Part shown: one piece after another, positions 1-12,100 of the stretch
How the letters are laid out: the number at the start of each line of letters is the position of its first letter
Position numbering within the stretch: position 1 is the stretch's first letter
Source of the DNA: Tyto alba
Lineage: Eukaryota; Chordata; Aves; Strigiformes; Tytonidae
DNA length: 64,000 nt
Direction of reading: 5' to 3'
NCBI RefSeq assembly: GCF_018691265.1
Contig: NW_024881329.1
Location: forward strand, 5,208,001-5,272,000
Program-made: the position numbers and the translations under genes
Notes under the pieces: model-generated
The model's input: the letters and a program-made list of their open reading frames with translations, nothing else
The model's database searches: none
Told to the model about the DNA's origin: nothing

Positions 1-114
1 CAACTAAAACATCCCTGTGTTACCAATGTTATCTCATATTAAATCAAAAACACAGACAGCACTGTACCAGGTACTAGGTAGAAAATTAACTCTCTCCCAG
101 CTCAAATCAGGACA
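1..114 (+). mobile_element. 3' end of an avian endogenous-retroviral LTR
   Basis: The segment from ACTAAAACATCCCTGTGTTA to the terminal AAATCAGGACA resembles the last ~115 bp of an LTR abundant in bird genomes, whose other end begins TGTCATGGTTTAACCCC. The rest of the element lies left of the window, so a solo LTR cannot be told from the 3' LTR of a longer provirus. No coding sequence is present. The match is by recognition only, and no family name is assigned. Confidence 0.6.
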
Positions 115-3100
115 GTATTCAATGCTATGCTGATATTCAGAGATAAAATGGATCAAAAACATTAAAACACTTGGAATGCTGATGCTAAATTAGTTCTAAG
201 TTTGAGCTAACAGAAATGAATCTCTGAAATCTAGATTTGCTCTTCAGTGAGACTATTTTAATGCCATTCACTTCGTAATTTTTAATTAAATTCATGATAA
301 GACAGAGATGTCTTAAGTAGTAAAAATACAGGTGGTGTTCTTCTGTTGTAACATGTAATTTAGATATACCTAAGTATAATTGAAGATGAATACTTTGGTT
401 TTAGAGAACTAGTATTAGAAAACCCAGGGTAGTTGCATTCGTCTGAGCTGCACCTCCCAACAGTTCAGGTAATTTGCTTTCACTTGTAATTTATTTAACA
501 AAGATCTCTCATGCAGGACCATCATCATTACACATGCCTTAGCTGAAGCTTCCTCCTGAGAGATTTTGCTTCTGTATTTTTTCCCCTGTTTCTTTTTCTG
601 GCTCTCTTGCCCAAGAGAGTTGTTCTCGTGTAGAGCTACTGAGAGCCATCTGGTGTGGCTGCTGGGAAGGCAGCACTGCACACCTCAACAGGCCTGTCAC
701 GCTGTTCACATTTGTCGTGGTGCTGGACCTGCACCTGTGAGAGACGGCCTGCAGATACAGCTTTGTTACTGTTTTTTTAAAATATGGGTTTGGTCATAAA
801 CTTTTGGATGCTTTGGTGCATTATTTCTCAGAGAAAAGACTTTCTCCAAACTTGGGGAAAAGGAGTGTTCCAGTGGCTATAAGCAGATATCCTTGGCATT
901 TGAAAATTCTTTAAGGTCTACAGTCTGTTTGGACCTGCTGGGGCCTTCAGGCCTGCCAGTCACTATCTCAAGGACAGTTTGTTTCTATATACGCTACATC
1001 CTTCTGCTTGTGAAGAGAATAAACTTTTATACTGCAGAAACCTAAAGGTATGTCTTTTTAGTCATCTTTTTTTCAGCTAAGGGCAATACCTCAAGGTGAG
1101 ATTCAGTAGCACTTTATTTCCCCTGGATCAGTGTCAAACTTTTCAGCTGAGTTTTAGAGCTGACCTGCCTGATCTTTAAATAATCTTTGCCTTCCTCTGG
1201 CAATGTAGCAGGACATTTTCCCCCACACCCCTCAGGCAGATTCTGCTACCTGTGCTGCCGAAATGACTAAAAGACTTAGTGGTCAATAGGTGCAATTTGC
1301 ACCTCTTTCTCAAAGCATAAGTTCTGCTATGCCTAGAAAAATTGCCAAATGTTTCTCTCCTGTCTTTCTGTCTTTGTAAAGCACTTCAGACTTGGAGTTT
1401 ACTGGGTGGAGATGTGTGAAGAATTGAAGACCAGCTCATTGCCAGTTGTAGCAAAGCAAACTGCATGGTGCTGGGAGGGCAGAGGGAATGCACTAGTGGT
1501 TTTAGATAACTATACAAAATTATTTTATTAGCCAACTGTGCAGTAAGCCTGACTGCACCTTCCCATCTAGAAGTTGCCAAGAATCCACTGTTTATACTGC
1601 TTCTCTTGTCTCATTGCCATGCTAAAATCAGAAAGCATTATGCACCTGCCTTCTGCCCCGAGTCATGTCCCATTGAGCAGGGTTTTCAGATGGGCTTTGC
1701 AGGTGAGCTCTCTGGGAACAGCGGTATAGTTTAAAGCATATTTTAAGAGCTGACAAAACGCACGTGGCTAAATAGAAGCAAGTAGCAATGCTTAGGTCTC
1801 TGATGGACAGAGTAGGATAAAAGGGTTAAGGATAAAACCAGCAAGCATTCCTATGTGTAGTATAACCCTTCATAGTAAATCTCTTGTATAGAATCCTTTG
1901 GTATTTGTTTGCAAACAACACAGCTCCACAGTACTTTTGACTGGAGACCTGAAATGCAGCAAGAGTTTCTGGATGAAGTCCAGTGTTGATGTGGAGAGGT
2001 GCACTTAAGTCAGCGGAGCTCTACAACAGCCCGTGGAGTTGTCCACCATGCTGTAAAGCCATATGATTGCTCAGTTTCTGGTGGCTGGCATAAGCTATTT
2101 ATATAAAAGGTATATATCTGAGATTCATTTAAGGTAGTGATGATAGTGATCATCTATGAGAGGCTGAGTGCATGTGTTAAGGCAAGCTGTTCTTCAAAGT
2201 CTTGTGATAATTGTGGGGTTTTTTGATATATCTTAAAATCTTGTTTTTAAAAAATATTAAACTTTAAACTTCAGGTTTTAATACCAAATACGAGGCAAGA
2301 TTGAAGCCCTATGTTGTCTATTAAAAAAAAAAAAATCTTTTTTTTTAAATTAGCTTCACAATACTATTGTAGCTTCAACTGACTTTCTAAAATGTTTTTG
2401 GATAACAATATTCTGGTTGTCACTTGATGACCATTCAGTTTCACATTCAGCTATGTAGAGTATGCTTGATTAGACATTGATTTGAGAAGTAAGGTGAAGC
2501 TGAAGGTGATTAAGTGTAACATATGCAGATGTTTTTAAGGAATTAAATGTTTACTTATGAACAGGAATAAGCGTACTGGCTTTGTTTCTTAGGGACAGGT
2601 GAATGAGTTGGCTTATAATGTGGTCAGTGAAATAGAGAAGTAAATGCTTGTTGTCAAGTCTTTTTTTTTTTTTTTTCTTTTCAATTAAATGAAAAAAAAA
2701 AAAAAAGACAACATGTGCTGCTGTGTTGCTGTATGTGCCGTGTTGCAGCCTACAGTTCATGTGGTATGGTAGGTTATTAGTGGCTGCTCAGGCTGACATG
2801 TTGTTTTTTGTTTTTTTTTTTTTTTTTTTTTTTTTGTACTGGATTTGAGGAATCTTCTGGAGTTGGGCCAGAGGGTTGTATGTTCCAGTAAATGACTAAA
2901 AATGAAATTGTGTCTAAATGACTCTTTCACTGATATCTAAGTCACTAGATTATGTGTTATCGTAGTGACTGAAAAATTACTTAATCATTTCAGAGAGCTT
3001 TATTTTAGTTAATGTAACCGTCATCTTCATTCTAATACTGATTTGGTGTCTGATCTATTGGATTCAGTAAGTATTTGAAGTTTGAATTTCCCTTGACCTA

Positions 3101-3673
3101 TGTCATGTTAATGTCTTTAATGCTTGGAAAGCATAATTTATTCTTGTGAAGGTTTGCAGAGCAATAGCACATAGCTCCTTAGAGAAGAGCAAACTTTAAC
3201 AGCAATATTATGAACCTAACCCAGTATATTTTAATGTTGCTGTAGCTGCTGTGTATGAAGGCAACATAGCATTTTTTGTTCTAGCTTCCTGTTTGGTTAC
3301 CCAAATTTATTAAAGTAGTCTACCATTCAGGAGATAAACTTCAGTGTTTGCCCTCTGATCTGAATTGTCTGCTTTTTTGAAACAGTGACCAAAACCAGCC
3401 CATTCATTCTTAAATTGTAGGAGACTTGTTCTGCCCTTTAGTGGTATTGATGATGTTGGAAACATAAGATAGGTTGCTCTGAGTAAATACAGACAAAGGA
3501 ACTTACCTTAGAAAAATCAGAACTCAAAGGTCCGCTCACGAGATGAATACTGTTTCTTTGAAGACCATATATTTTTTTTAAGAGCTGGAAGTTTTAGAAT
3601 TTTTTTTGAGGGTGTAACTGTCTCAGTACCCTGTTTACTGTTAACTGAAACTGGTAGACGAAAATCTCAAAAT
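115..3673. other. Intron with a homopolymer-dense stretch, no gene seen
   Basis: This is AT-rich single-copy-looking sequence. All open frames are short, lack domain character and lack good splice context. Between about 2320 and 2836 it carries several A/T homopolymers: A13 followed by T9, then T16 and A15 facing each other, then T25. No CR1, tRNA or coding exon was recognised. Confidence 0.6.
2661..2835. repeat. Cluster of long homopolymers (T16, A15, T25)
   Basis: T16 spans 2661-2676 and A15 spans 2692-2706, separated by a short AT-rich spacer so the two runs can pair as a hairpin. T25 spans 2811-2835. Such runs are unstable and prone to sequencing error, so their exact lengths are uncertain. 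Confidence 0.85.
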
Positions 3674-4055
3674 TAAGATCTTACTAGGCTTACTCAGCGT
3701 GACGAAGAGAAGGTTTCAAGGGCACATAGTGGCAGCCTGCCAAGTACCTAGAGGGGAGGTTCATCAAGAAGATGAAGCTGGGCAGGAGGACAAGCAACAA
3801 AGGACACACATTAAATGTGGGGTTCAGACTTAGTGTAAGGAAAGCCTTTTTGACTATGAGGACAATCAAGCAGTGGAACAAGCTGCCCGGGGAGGTTGTA
3901 CCATTTCCATTCTTAGAAAATGGAAGAGACTTATCTGGATAAAGCCCAAGCAATGTGGTCAGACCTCATGGCTGACTTGGCTGTGAGCAGGAGGTTGGAC
4001 TAGAAACCTTCTGAGGTTCCAGTGAACCTGAATTATCCTGTGATCCTAAGATCTT
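3674..4055 (+). mobile_element. CR1 LINE, 3'-end copy flanked by a 9-bp direct repeat
   Basis: The insert shows the usual CR1 3'-terminal landmarks in order: a block ending in a variant of the conserved 'GGAACAAGCTGCCCGGGGAGG' box (3874-3894), a diverged body, a GGTTGGACTAGA box near 3992, and a tail reading ATTATCCTGTGATCCTA. It is severely 5'-truncated, about 364 bp, and keeps no reverse transcriptase. The perfect repeat TAAGATCTT flanks it at 3674-3682 and 4047-4055 and is read as a target-site duplication. Divergence from typical CR1 ends points to an old insertion. Confidence 0.75.
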
Positions 4056-7000
4056 GTTTCTGACCTCAAAATTGTTTCCACACATGCTCAAAATTCAGAA
4101 TTACGAAGCTTCAGTCCAGTGCTGTAATATAAAAAGCTGTCAGAGGGATGAGTTTTCACGGTATTTGTTAAAATGCACTGGGCAAGACTCAAGTGCAGTT
4201 TGCAGAATCAAGGCTTCTTACTAGGAAGGCAACCATTGAGGGAGAAGGAAATAAAAGAAATGATTCTGTTTTTTTCCTGTCAGCTGTAATACACATTTTG
4301 GGTGCAGCAAAATGTATAGAAGCATTATGTAAGCAGCTCAGAGCTTTCAGTGTGCCCCTCTGGATAAAGTAAGGTGCTTGTATTACTCTGAGAGGGTAGA
4401 AGCTGGCATCTTCTTTCCAGTACTGGCTTGTGAAGAGGAAGACTTTAGCTGAAAAAGCAACTTGGGAAAAACTGCTTCATGGTTCAGTGATTCTTAGTTA
4501 TTTTGTTTTAGCCCAGAAGCACTAGAATTAACTGCCCTCTCCCCTTTGCTCTTATCTTCTCTATATTCCAAAGTTTGAAAAGTAGAAAATGTGTTGAAAA
4601 CCTACTCTGCAGTTCAACTATCCATACATTGAAAATCAGAGCCCTTGATCTGGATGCTTAAAACGATAATTTGATTTTCAGGGTTTGTTCTGCTGTTTCT
4701 CTAGTTATGTGACATTTTCTAGCATAAATTGCTCTTTGGTCATCTAAAATTAAGTCATACTGGTTTATACCGGCAGTTTTGCTCTAATTTTATAAGAATA
4801 ATTTTAATTCTATGCCCTTCTCACTGTCCTCTGTTTTCTTTTGAGTGCTAATAGACAACAGTCTGTGTGACAGATATGCTGCTGAAATTAGTTCACTAAA
4901 AACAGAGCCTCTGCTCTTCAGAAAATTAAAAAACCTGATGTCTGCAATGTTGTGTTCTTCTGCAAGGGTAAACAGAAAACTGAAAGGAGACGGATTTGTT
5001 TAGAGGTGACACAGATGTGACTTTGTCATCATTAAAATGTTTCTTGGAAAAGACTGTCCTGATTCATGAGAATCTTTTTTTATTTGAGTGTTTCTTCTGA
5101 GTTACAGTATTAGTCATCTAGAATCATATATGCTGTCTGCAGTTCTTTTTAAGGATCCTTGCTTGTCTGAAGAAGTTCCCTTTATTTTTATTCTTTCTGA
5201 GAGTGATATATGTGAACCTTTAAACACAAAGCTAACTTTTTTACCTCAGTTAGTCCTGACACGTTAAGTCATCGTGATCCACAAATAACTGTGCTAGAAG
5301 TAAGGCTTTTATTTTTAATTTATTTATTTTCTACTTATGCCTGGACTTTCTACTTTGGGTTTGAATATAGCCCAAGATTTTACTTTTATTTGAAACCTTC
5401 AAGACAGCTGCAAAGAACCTTTTCCATTCTTTGTAAGAGCAGCAATGCTGCTTTCCTTATAAACCATGCTGCTTGTGGGTCTGGTTTTGGCATGATGAAA
5501 TCGCGGGGGGTTTGGAGAGCTGCGTATTTGCAAATCACCTAGAGCACCAGTCTTTTACTACAAGCTGTCTTGGCTTTTCAAGTCTTTAGTGTATGGTGTA
5601 CATCTTATATTTACTTCCCTTGTAGTTTCCACTGCAGAAGAGAATAAGGAATGGAAGTGCACTTGATGTTTTTTCATGGCAGGTAAATCACTTATATGGG
5701 GGCGCTTGGGTACCTTCTGCAAATGGTGGTAAGAAAGTCTGACTGCATTAGAATTAGTGCTGTGGAAGGTTGGAAAATAAAGCCCAAGTCTGATAAGTTA
5801 CACAGATCATTGGTGTTGAATAGAAGAATATAATTTTCTTGGGAGTTTTTAGTCCATAACTATCCAAAATAAGTTGTCTTTTAATTCTGTTCTCTGACTG
5901 GCTTGGGAGGCCTATGATAGGATCTCCTCAGACTTGGTAGTGCACAGATGCAAACAAAAATACTATTTCTTAGGGCCTATATAGGCTAGGTATATAGAGA
6001 GGCAGGACACAGGAAGGGAATGATACCATTGTCATTTAGCATGATTTGCAGTAGATGTGAAATGTGTGTTGTTGCTGTTTTTTTTTTTCCCTGTTTATAG
6101 GTATTGTAACAGTGGCAAAACTTCAGGAGAAGGATTTTGATATTTGAGTATATATAGAAGGCTTTTTTAAAAAAAAAAAAAAAGGTAGAGTTTTGGTTGA
6201 AACATGGGTGAGTAGAAGGAGGGACTAACTACTGTGTGTGTAGAGCAAGTGGCAAAGTATTGAGGTGGGTACCATTCTGTGGTTTTGACTAGAGAGACTG
6301 CTTTATTGAAGATTTTCTGGGAGTGACATAGCAGGGTCAGCACCACTTCCAGGTGTGGAAAAGTCCTAGTTGTTAATTCTTCCAGTGCTGGTAGCACAGA
6401 TGGTGATTGCTGATGTCGCGTGCTCTGAAGCCAGTTAGAAATCTGAACAGCTCTAAGCACTAAAGTGATAACATCCTACACATGTAGCTGGAAAGGTGCC
6501 TTATCAATTTAGTTGAAGGTGGTGAAAAGGTGCCACAGTGGAATGAGATTATTTGAAGTGTTTGAAAAAGTTTGCTAAAAGGCAGTGTAAAAGGGCTTTT
6601 ATGAATGCAGGCTACCATTGGACCTGTAATTTGCCATGATACCTATTAATTTCAATTTCTGTGTAACAGCAGTGTTCAAGTTTGGGTCAAGTGAGAAAGT
6701 GCAAAATTGCTATCTTTTCATATATAAAATCTAGCACTACAAAGGATGTTTCTTGCTGTTTTGCAAACTTTCCAAAATTGTCTGTAGCTGTTGGAGCTCT
6801 AGAGGGTGAATGCCGTTAGTAATATCATTGTGTGTGTAAGAACTGTGGGATGGGCAAAGGAAAAACATTTCTGGTCTGGTTTTGTCATGATGAAATTACT
6901 GTAAAAGGTACATTAGGAAATGCACTAGTTATTTAAAATACATTAGAAATCACATTAGTTACTGTTTTTAAGGCTTTTAAATGAGTAGTCATGCAGAGAC

Positions 7001-8679
7001 AGTAAGTCTTGGTAGCTACCAACATGACCTGATTTCATATTTTCAAAGTATGCACATCTCTTTGTAATGCTGTGAATGAACTGTGCAGAGGGTTGTGGAT
7101 ATCTCTGCAGTATATGTAAGGTACCTTTTGAAATACATAATATTGATAGGTTTGGCAGGATTTATAATCTTTTCTGGTGCTGACAAAACAGTCATTCTTT
7201 CCTGTTCCAAGGTGAAGTCTGAAAATAATCACTTCAATTTATGATAAATAGCCTGTGCATTAGATGTTGTCAAGGGTTCTTGAGGTTAAACATGCTTGAA
7301 ATTTTTAGATCAGGCTGGTTTTGAGATATGCTGTGCCAAAATAGAGTTGGGAAATTTTGACAATAGTATTGCATTTTTTCATTCTTTCAGTCACAGAGCT
7401 GAACAGACATGTAATATTTTAGCCTGCCGGCTCCTTTTTGAACCTACTGCCTGATAAGTGTAGATATAGAAACGGGGGGGTGGGAATTGTTGAATGAGCT
7501 GTTTTGTATCCTGTCCCCCTAAATGCTTGCGTGTCTGAGTTAATCTTCCTCTTGTAACAGTAGTACTGCAGCTCTGTAGGAGCATGCTGTGGCTGGGAGC
7601 CTCTCTGGCAGCTTGCTTTCACGCCTGCAGCTTGGCTTGTTTAATGCACACAAAATTCTGTTGAAAATGATCTGGACACGAGGGTATAGGCATTTTGTTG
7701 CTGCTGTTCCAGGAAAGGAGCCACAAGCTTGGAAATGAGCAAGTTTTCCAGTGGCAGCTTTATTAGATTCTATGGCTATGAAAAAAACCCCCAAACTTCT
7801 GCAGAGGGATGTCTTTAGAAACATTTTGGAACTTTTCTGCTGAGTTGCATTGCGTGCTAAGTATCTGTTTTTGTCAGGGAGTACTGGATGGCAAACTTTC
7901 ACTCTTACGGTTTGACTGTCAGTGAGTTCTGCTCATCTTTGTATGCGGGTGATGGTAATAGTATTAGATAATATTTCAGTACACTGCTCTCACCCACAAA
8001 CTGAAAAATGAAACTGAAATGGAGCTCTAAGAATAAGGCACCTACACTCCTCAGTAAGTGATTTTACACCCAAAGACAGTGTTCAGAACTATGACACCCC
8101 TGATCAGGGATAACTCTGGTGCACAGATGTGCTGTAAGTCTGTTCCTGAAGGGCGGCAAATTTGTGCTGGTATGGGAAGGTGGGTTTATAGCACTGCAGT
8201 TCTGAAATCAGAAGTATGATGTAAGTGTGGGAGTCAGCTTGAAGGCAGAGCATCAGGTCCTTCATGAAGAGTTATAAACTCATCCACTGGGTGAACTAAA
8301 AAGGCATATTGCATAGGCAGCTTTTGGTTTGGAAAACTAACATGGAGTAACTTTCTGCAGTTTGTGTTGTATCCCTTGTCAAGTGGTATTGGTTATACAA
8401 GTAACATTCTAGTGGTCTGCTGTCCCTAGAAGAAAGAGAAGTGGAGTTAAAGGTGGTGTGTGTGAGCTTTCCTGTCTTGCTGCCAGGTCTCCTCACTTCC
8501 TAAAAGAGGATGACTCAGCAAGCTACAAAAGCCCTTATTTAGGGTCTTGGATTTTTGAGCTGTGTTCTTCTAAAAATACTATCATGGGTCATCTGAAGTT
8601 TGAAACTAGTGCACACTGCTCAGATCAGTACCTAAACTGTCTGGGTGACATCCTCAGCTGTGTTATGGTGCCCTTTGAA
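4056..8679. other. Intron, no gene seen
   Basis: AT-rich unique-looking sequence. It has an A15 run at 6169-6183 and an imperfect local duplication around 6909-6962. The frame of 120 codons on the minus strand near 7.5-7.9 kb has no domain, signal peptide or splice support and is treated as chance. Confidence 0.6.
8510..8520 (+). promoter_or_regulatory. NF-E2/ARE-like site (ATGACTCAGCA)
   Basis: The 11-mer ATGACTCAGCA matches the composite AP-1/Maf (NF-E2, antioxidant-response) consensus without mismatch. It sits about 170 bp upstream of the CpG-rich patch, where an upstream control element would be expected. A single 11-mer can occur by chance in 64 kb, so the support is its position. Confidence 0.4.
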
Positions 8680-8684
8680 TTGCC

Positions 8685-9165
8685 TGAGCGCTGGAGCCAT
8701 TCAGAGCAGCCCAAAAATCCCCGGGTCTGACCGCAGGCTGGAGGGGACACGGGCGGTGCAAGCACTGGCTTCTGGGGAACCCCTGGCAGCCCGAGGGGTC
8801 TGGGGTGCGGAGGTCAGTCCTGCCATCGGGAAGGCCTCCGGCATGCAGAGCTCAGGGGGCTGTAAGGCTGCTCTGGGGCATGTCTGCTGTGCGCTGTGAT
8901 CCGAGCGAAAGGACGGGGAGAAGCGGCGCCAATCAGTTTGTGCTGAGGCCCGTACCGCCAGAGCGAGGGCTGTGCTGACGTTCGAGCCAGGGCTCTGCCG
9001 GGCTCCGAGGGCCCCTGAGCTCCAGCACGGAGCCGCACTAATGCGGCACAGCTTTCCAGGCTGCGCTGGGGTGTCATCTGGGTGTGCGGGCAGGGGAGCG
9101 TGGGTCAGCCCGCACCGCTCTGCAGGCCCGCTCCGTGACGGCGGCTAGCACCCAAACTAGTTGCT
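8685..9165. promoter_or_regulatory. CpG-island-like patch, candidate intragenic promoter or enhancer
   Basis: This stretch is clearly GC-rich with roughly 35 CpG dinucleotides counted by eye in about 480 bp, while the flanking kilobases are nearly CpG-free. It holds a full CCAATCAG box at 8929-8936. No TATA box and no clear first exon with a splice donor were identified on either strand. It could be an alternative SERGEF promoter, the start of a non-coding transcript, an orphan CpG island or an enhancer. The open frames through it are side effects of low stop-codon density in GC-rich DNA. Confidence 0.5.
8929..8936 (+). promoter_or_regulatory. CCAAT box (CCAATCAG)
   Basis: CCAATCAG is the core NF-Y consensus. 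It lies in the most CpG-dense part of the patch, directly after GCGGCG, a common layout in TATA-less promoters. Confidence 0.4.
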
Positions 9166-12100
9166 TTAACAACATCCTGGCTGTTCTGCACTATGCAGTC
9201 ACCTCTGTGACTGCAGTGCAGATATTTGCAGGGTTACGCTCTGGGGTTTGGCCTCTGCATCCAGGATTTGGAGGGTGCAGAAGTTGAATAAAGTTGTGCT
9301 TGGGCTGCAGTTTTTGTTCTGCACCTTTGAGAGCGCCAAAATAAGATGTTTTCTCATATCCATGAAAAGCTACGGAGAACCAAAACTGGATGAGAAACAG
9401 AACAACCTAATGCATTCTGAGAAAGCAGATATTAAGACAACTGTTAGAAATAGTGGTTTATGTCTCTAAACTATTTATAGTGTAGTCATGATGTCTCCAA
9501 AGAGAGCAATACTATATCACCAACATTTGATAGTGGTGCTCTGAATAGAGAACAGAATGCAAGACAGTACAGATGGCTGACAGACTGCAGCAAATTCCAG
9601 CTAATGAAGAAATGCAGTATGTTTGTTTACATGCAAGTTGAAACAGTTGGCTGTTAAAATTGGTTTTAAATCCAGCTCTGAGCTGTGTAAACATAGATCA
9701 CCCTTATGCAACTAATAAGAATAAAATACTTTTTTGCATTTTTAAAAAAAATGCTTCCCTTTCAACAGTCTTGCTACAGTTTGATAACTTGACTGCTCTG
9801 TATTCAGTGATCTTCAGTCCATGTGCAAATTAATGCTGCAAGAAACAAAACCATCTTAGCGAGTGAATTTAATGTGTAGCCTCAAATTGTAACTCTATAT
9901 CCACGAGGTGCAGGTTTTATGATTAGGTTCTGGAAAAGAGATATGATTTGGGTAAATGTTGAAATACCCTGGACATATAATTCAGACAGAGGAAACAATG
10001 AAGAGCCAGGCATTCTGCTAAACTACTTAATTCAGTGGATCAGGTTATAATTTTGCTAACAGTTTACATTGTGAATCACTGCGGGCTGTGGAAGTCGGAT
10101 TCCTGAATTTTAACAGTGAATTTCTGATCATGGTAATTGTGATCATTGTCCCTCTGCCTCCTTTAAGAAGTGGCATTTTTGAGCCAGCAAATCTGTTGTT
10201 ATTTAATATTAGCACAGTGATGCCGTACAGTAAGAATACTGCAATCTCCTGTGTATCAGGGAGAGACAGACACAGAAAGAATAAAATGAGGAATTAGTAG
10301 TACATGCTTTTCTGTAATATATTTACAAAGTGCATGATTTACTTGCCAGACTATTTTTAAGAATAAGTTCATTTTACTAGGGCAGCATTCATCTCACTCA
10401 CTATAATGTTTAGAACTAGTATCTGTACTAGCAATAGCTGTTAAAATTCTGGAGCATGTTTCAGGAAGATGTTTCAAAAGTAACTTATTTGTTTCTTGCT
10501 TTTCTTGCTGATGGGTGTTTAGAATGCATTTGCTGGTAAGCATTATCTGAAAATGCAAATGGAGCTTGCTTTACAGTAGCAGGCAAGCAGTTGTTCTGCA
10601 GTTGACCACAGTGGGGTCGGTAGCTGGAGTTACCCGTTGGTGGGGAGAAAGCAGTAAATAGGATGGGTTGATGTTTTTGTGCTTTACCATAACATTTAAA
10701 ATCTTGCAATGCAAATAATGTGCTGCATTAGCCAAAGTGCTGTATGACTGCAGAAGGTGAGAGAAGTCACTTCTTTGTGTGGTGTGCTTTTAGGAGTACG
10801 TATGTGCTTGGCTGTGCAAATGAAAATCCTTGCGCGTGAGTTATAGAGAAAGACACCAAAAAGTCCCCTCTGATGTATACACACATACATGTATATAGTT
10901 TATGCTGATGAGGTGAGTTTTTCACTTCACAGATTGTAATGTGATGGACAGTTGCTGATTCATGGAGAAAAACAACCCTCTTGCCAAGAACTGGAAATCT
11001 GCCATGATGCTAAATGATCTGAGATCCCACTCCCATGGGCATGTGTGGATTTGCAAATCAACCAGGAGTCAGCCTGCTAAACACAGTAACATCGAAAGTA
11101 ACCATTGAAACCAGTGTTTCTTTCTGTGTTTTTTCTGACTACCTACTCAGGGACTGAGAAGCAATTTAATGATTGCATCATAGATTATATCCCCAAAAGT
11201 GCTTTCTTGATTTCCCAGGTATCTATTAGTTGTGTAGTCTTCAGTGTAAACCAGAATCTGTTCTACTTTTACAGCCAGAATTTTTTTTTAACAGATGTTC
11301 AAGCAGTAACAATTCAGATTAGAGCCTTACAATTCCTAGAGAGCTTTTGTTTGATTAAAAAACAAAGACAAACCCAACAATAACAAATACTTTTGAGAAG
11401 CAAATACATCATAGGAGGGCTCAGTTAGTATTTGGATGCTAATGTTGAGAATTTCTAAGTTCACATAGAAAAGGCAAACAGAAATCTCTATAGTCTCTTG
11501 AAAAGATATAAACTTTTATGGACCCTAAAAATAGACTTTAGGTTATTCTGTAACTGTCTAGTGAGGGCTTCTGTTATGTTCCTGTGAAACACCTGTCACC
11601 GGAGTGGGCTGATCCAGTATAGTAATTAACTTGCTCTTCCAAAACTCCCATGCCTCACTATGTATTCTCTGCTTGGACTGAGTAGACATGAGATTGGAGA
11701 AGTGATTCGCGAAAGTCTACGTTTAGTTTTGCGGTCCATGGCTCAGTAAGGTAAAATCGAATGGGGTGTAAAATTTAGTCCTAGGGAAAAACTGTCAAGA
11801 GGCTCTCTGCTTTGCCAGTCAGGCTTTTTGCCCTGGGACTGCCCTGAGGGCGATCCTATTGTCACTTTAATAAATAACAAGGCAGCAAGATTCAATTAGT
11901 TTTGTTGTTGAGGCTTGTCTATAGGTAGCAACAAAGCAGCTACTTAACTCTAAATACCTTCTTTGTTTGCCAGGTGTCTGTGAGTAGATCTGTGTGTAGA
12001 TCTGTCACTAACAACTACCCTAACTGTGTCCTTCCTGAAGAGTCCTGTTTGAATTCTGTCTGCTTGTTTCAGGTTTAAATGTGAAATACTTGGTGTGAGT

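Noticed and set aside
7540..7902. 120-codon minus frame
   Set aside because: Low-complexity mix of residues with no domain; no splice or promoter support.
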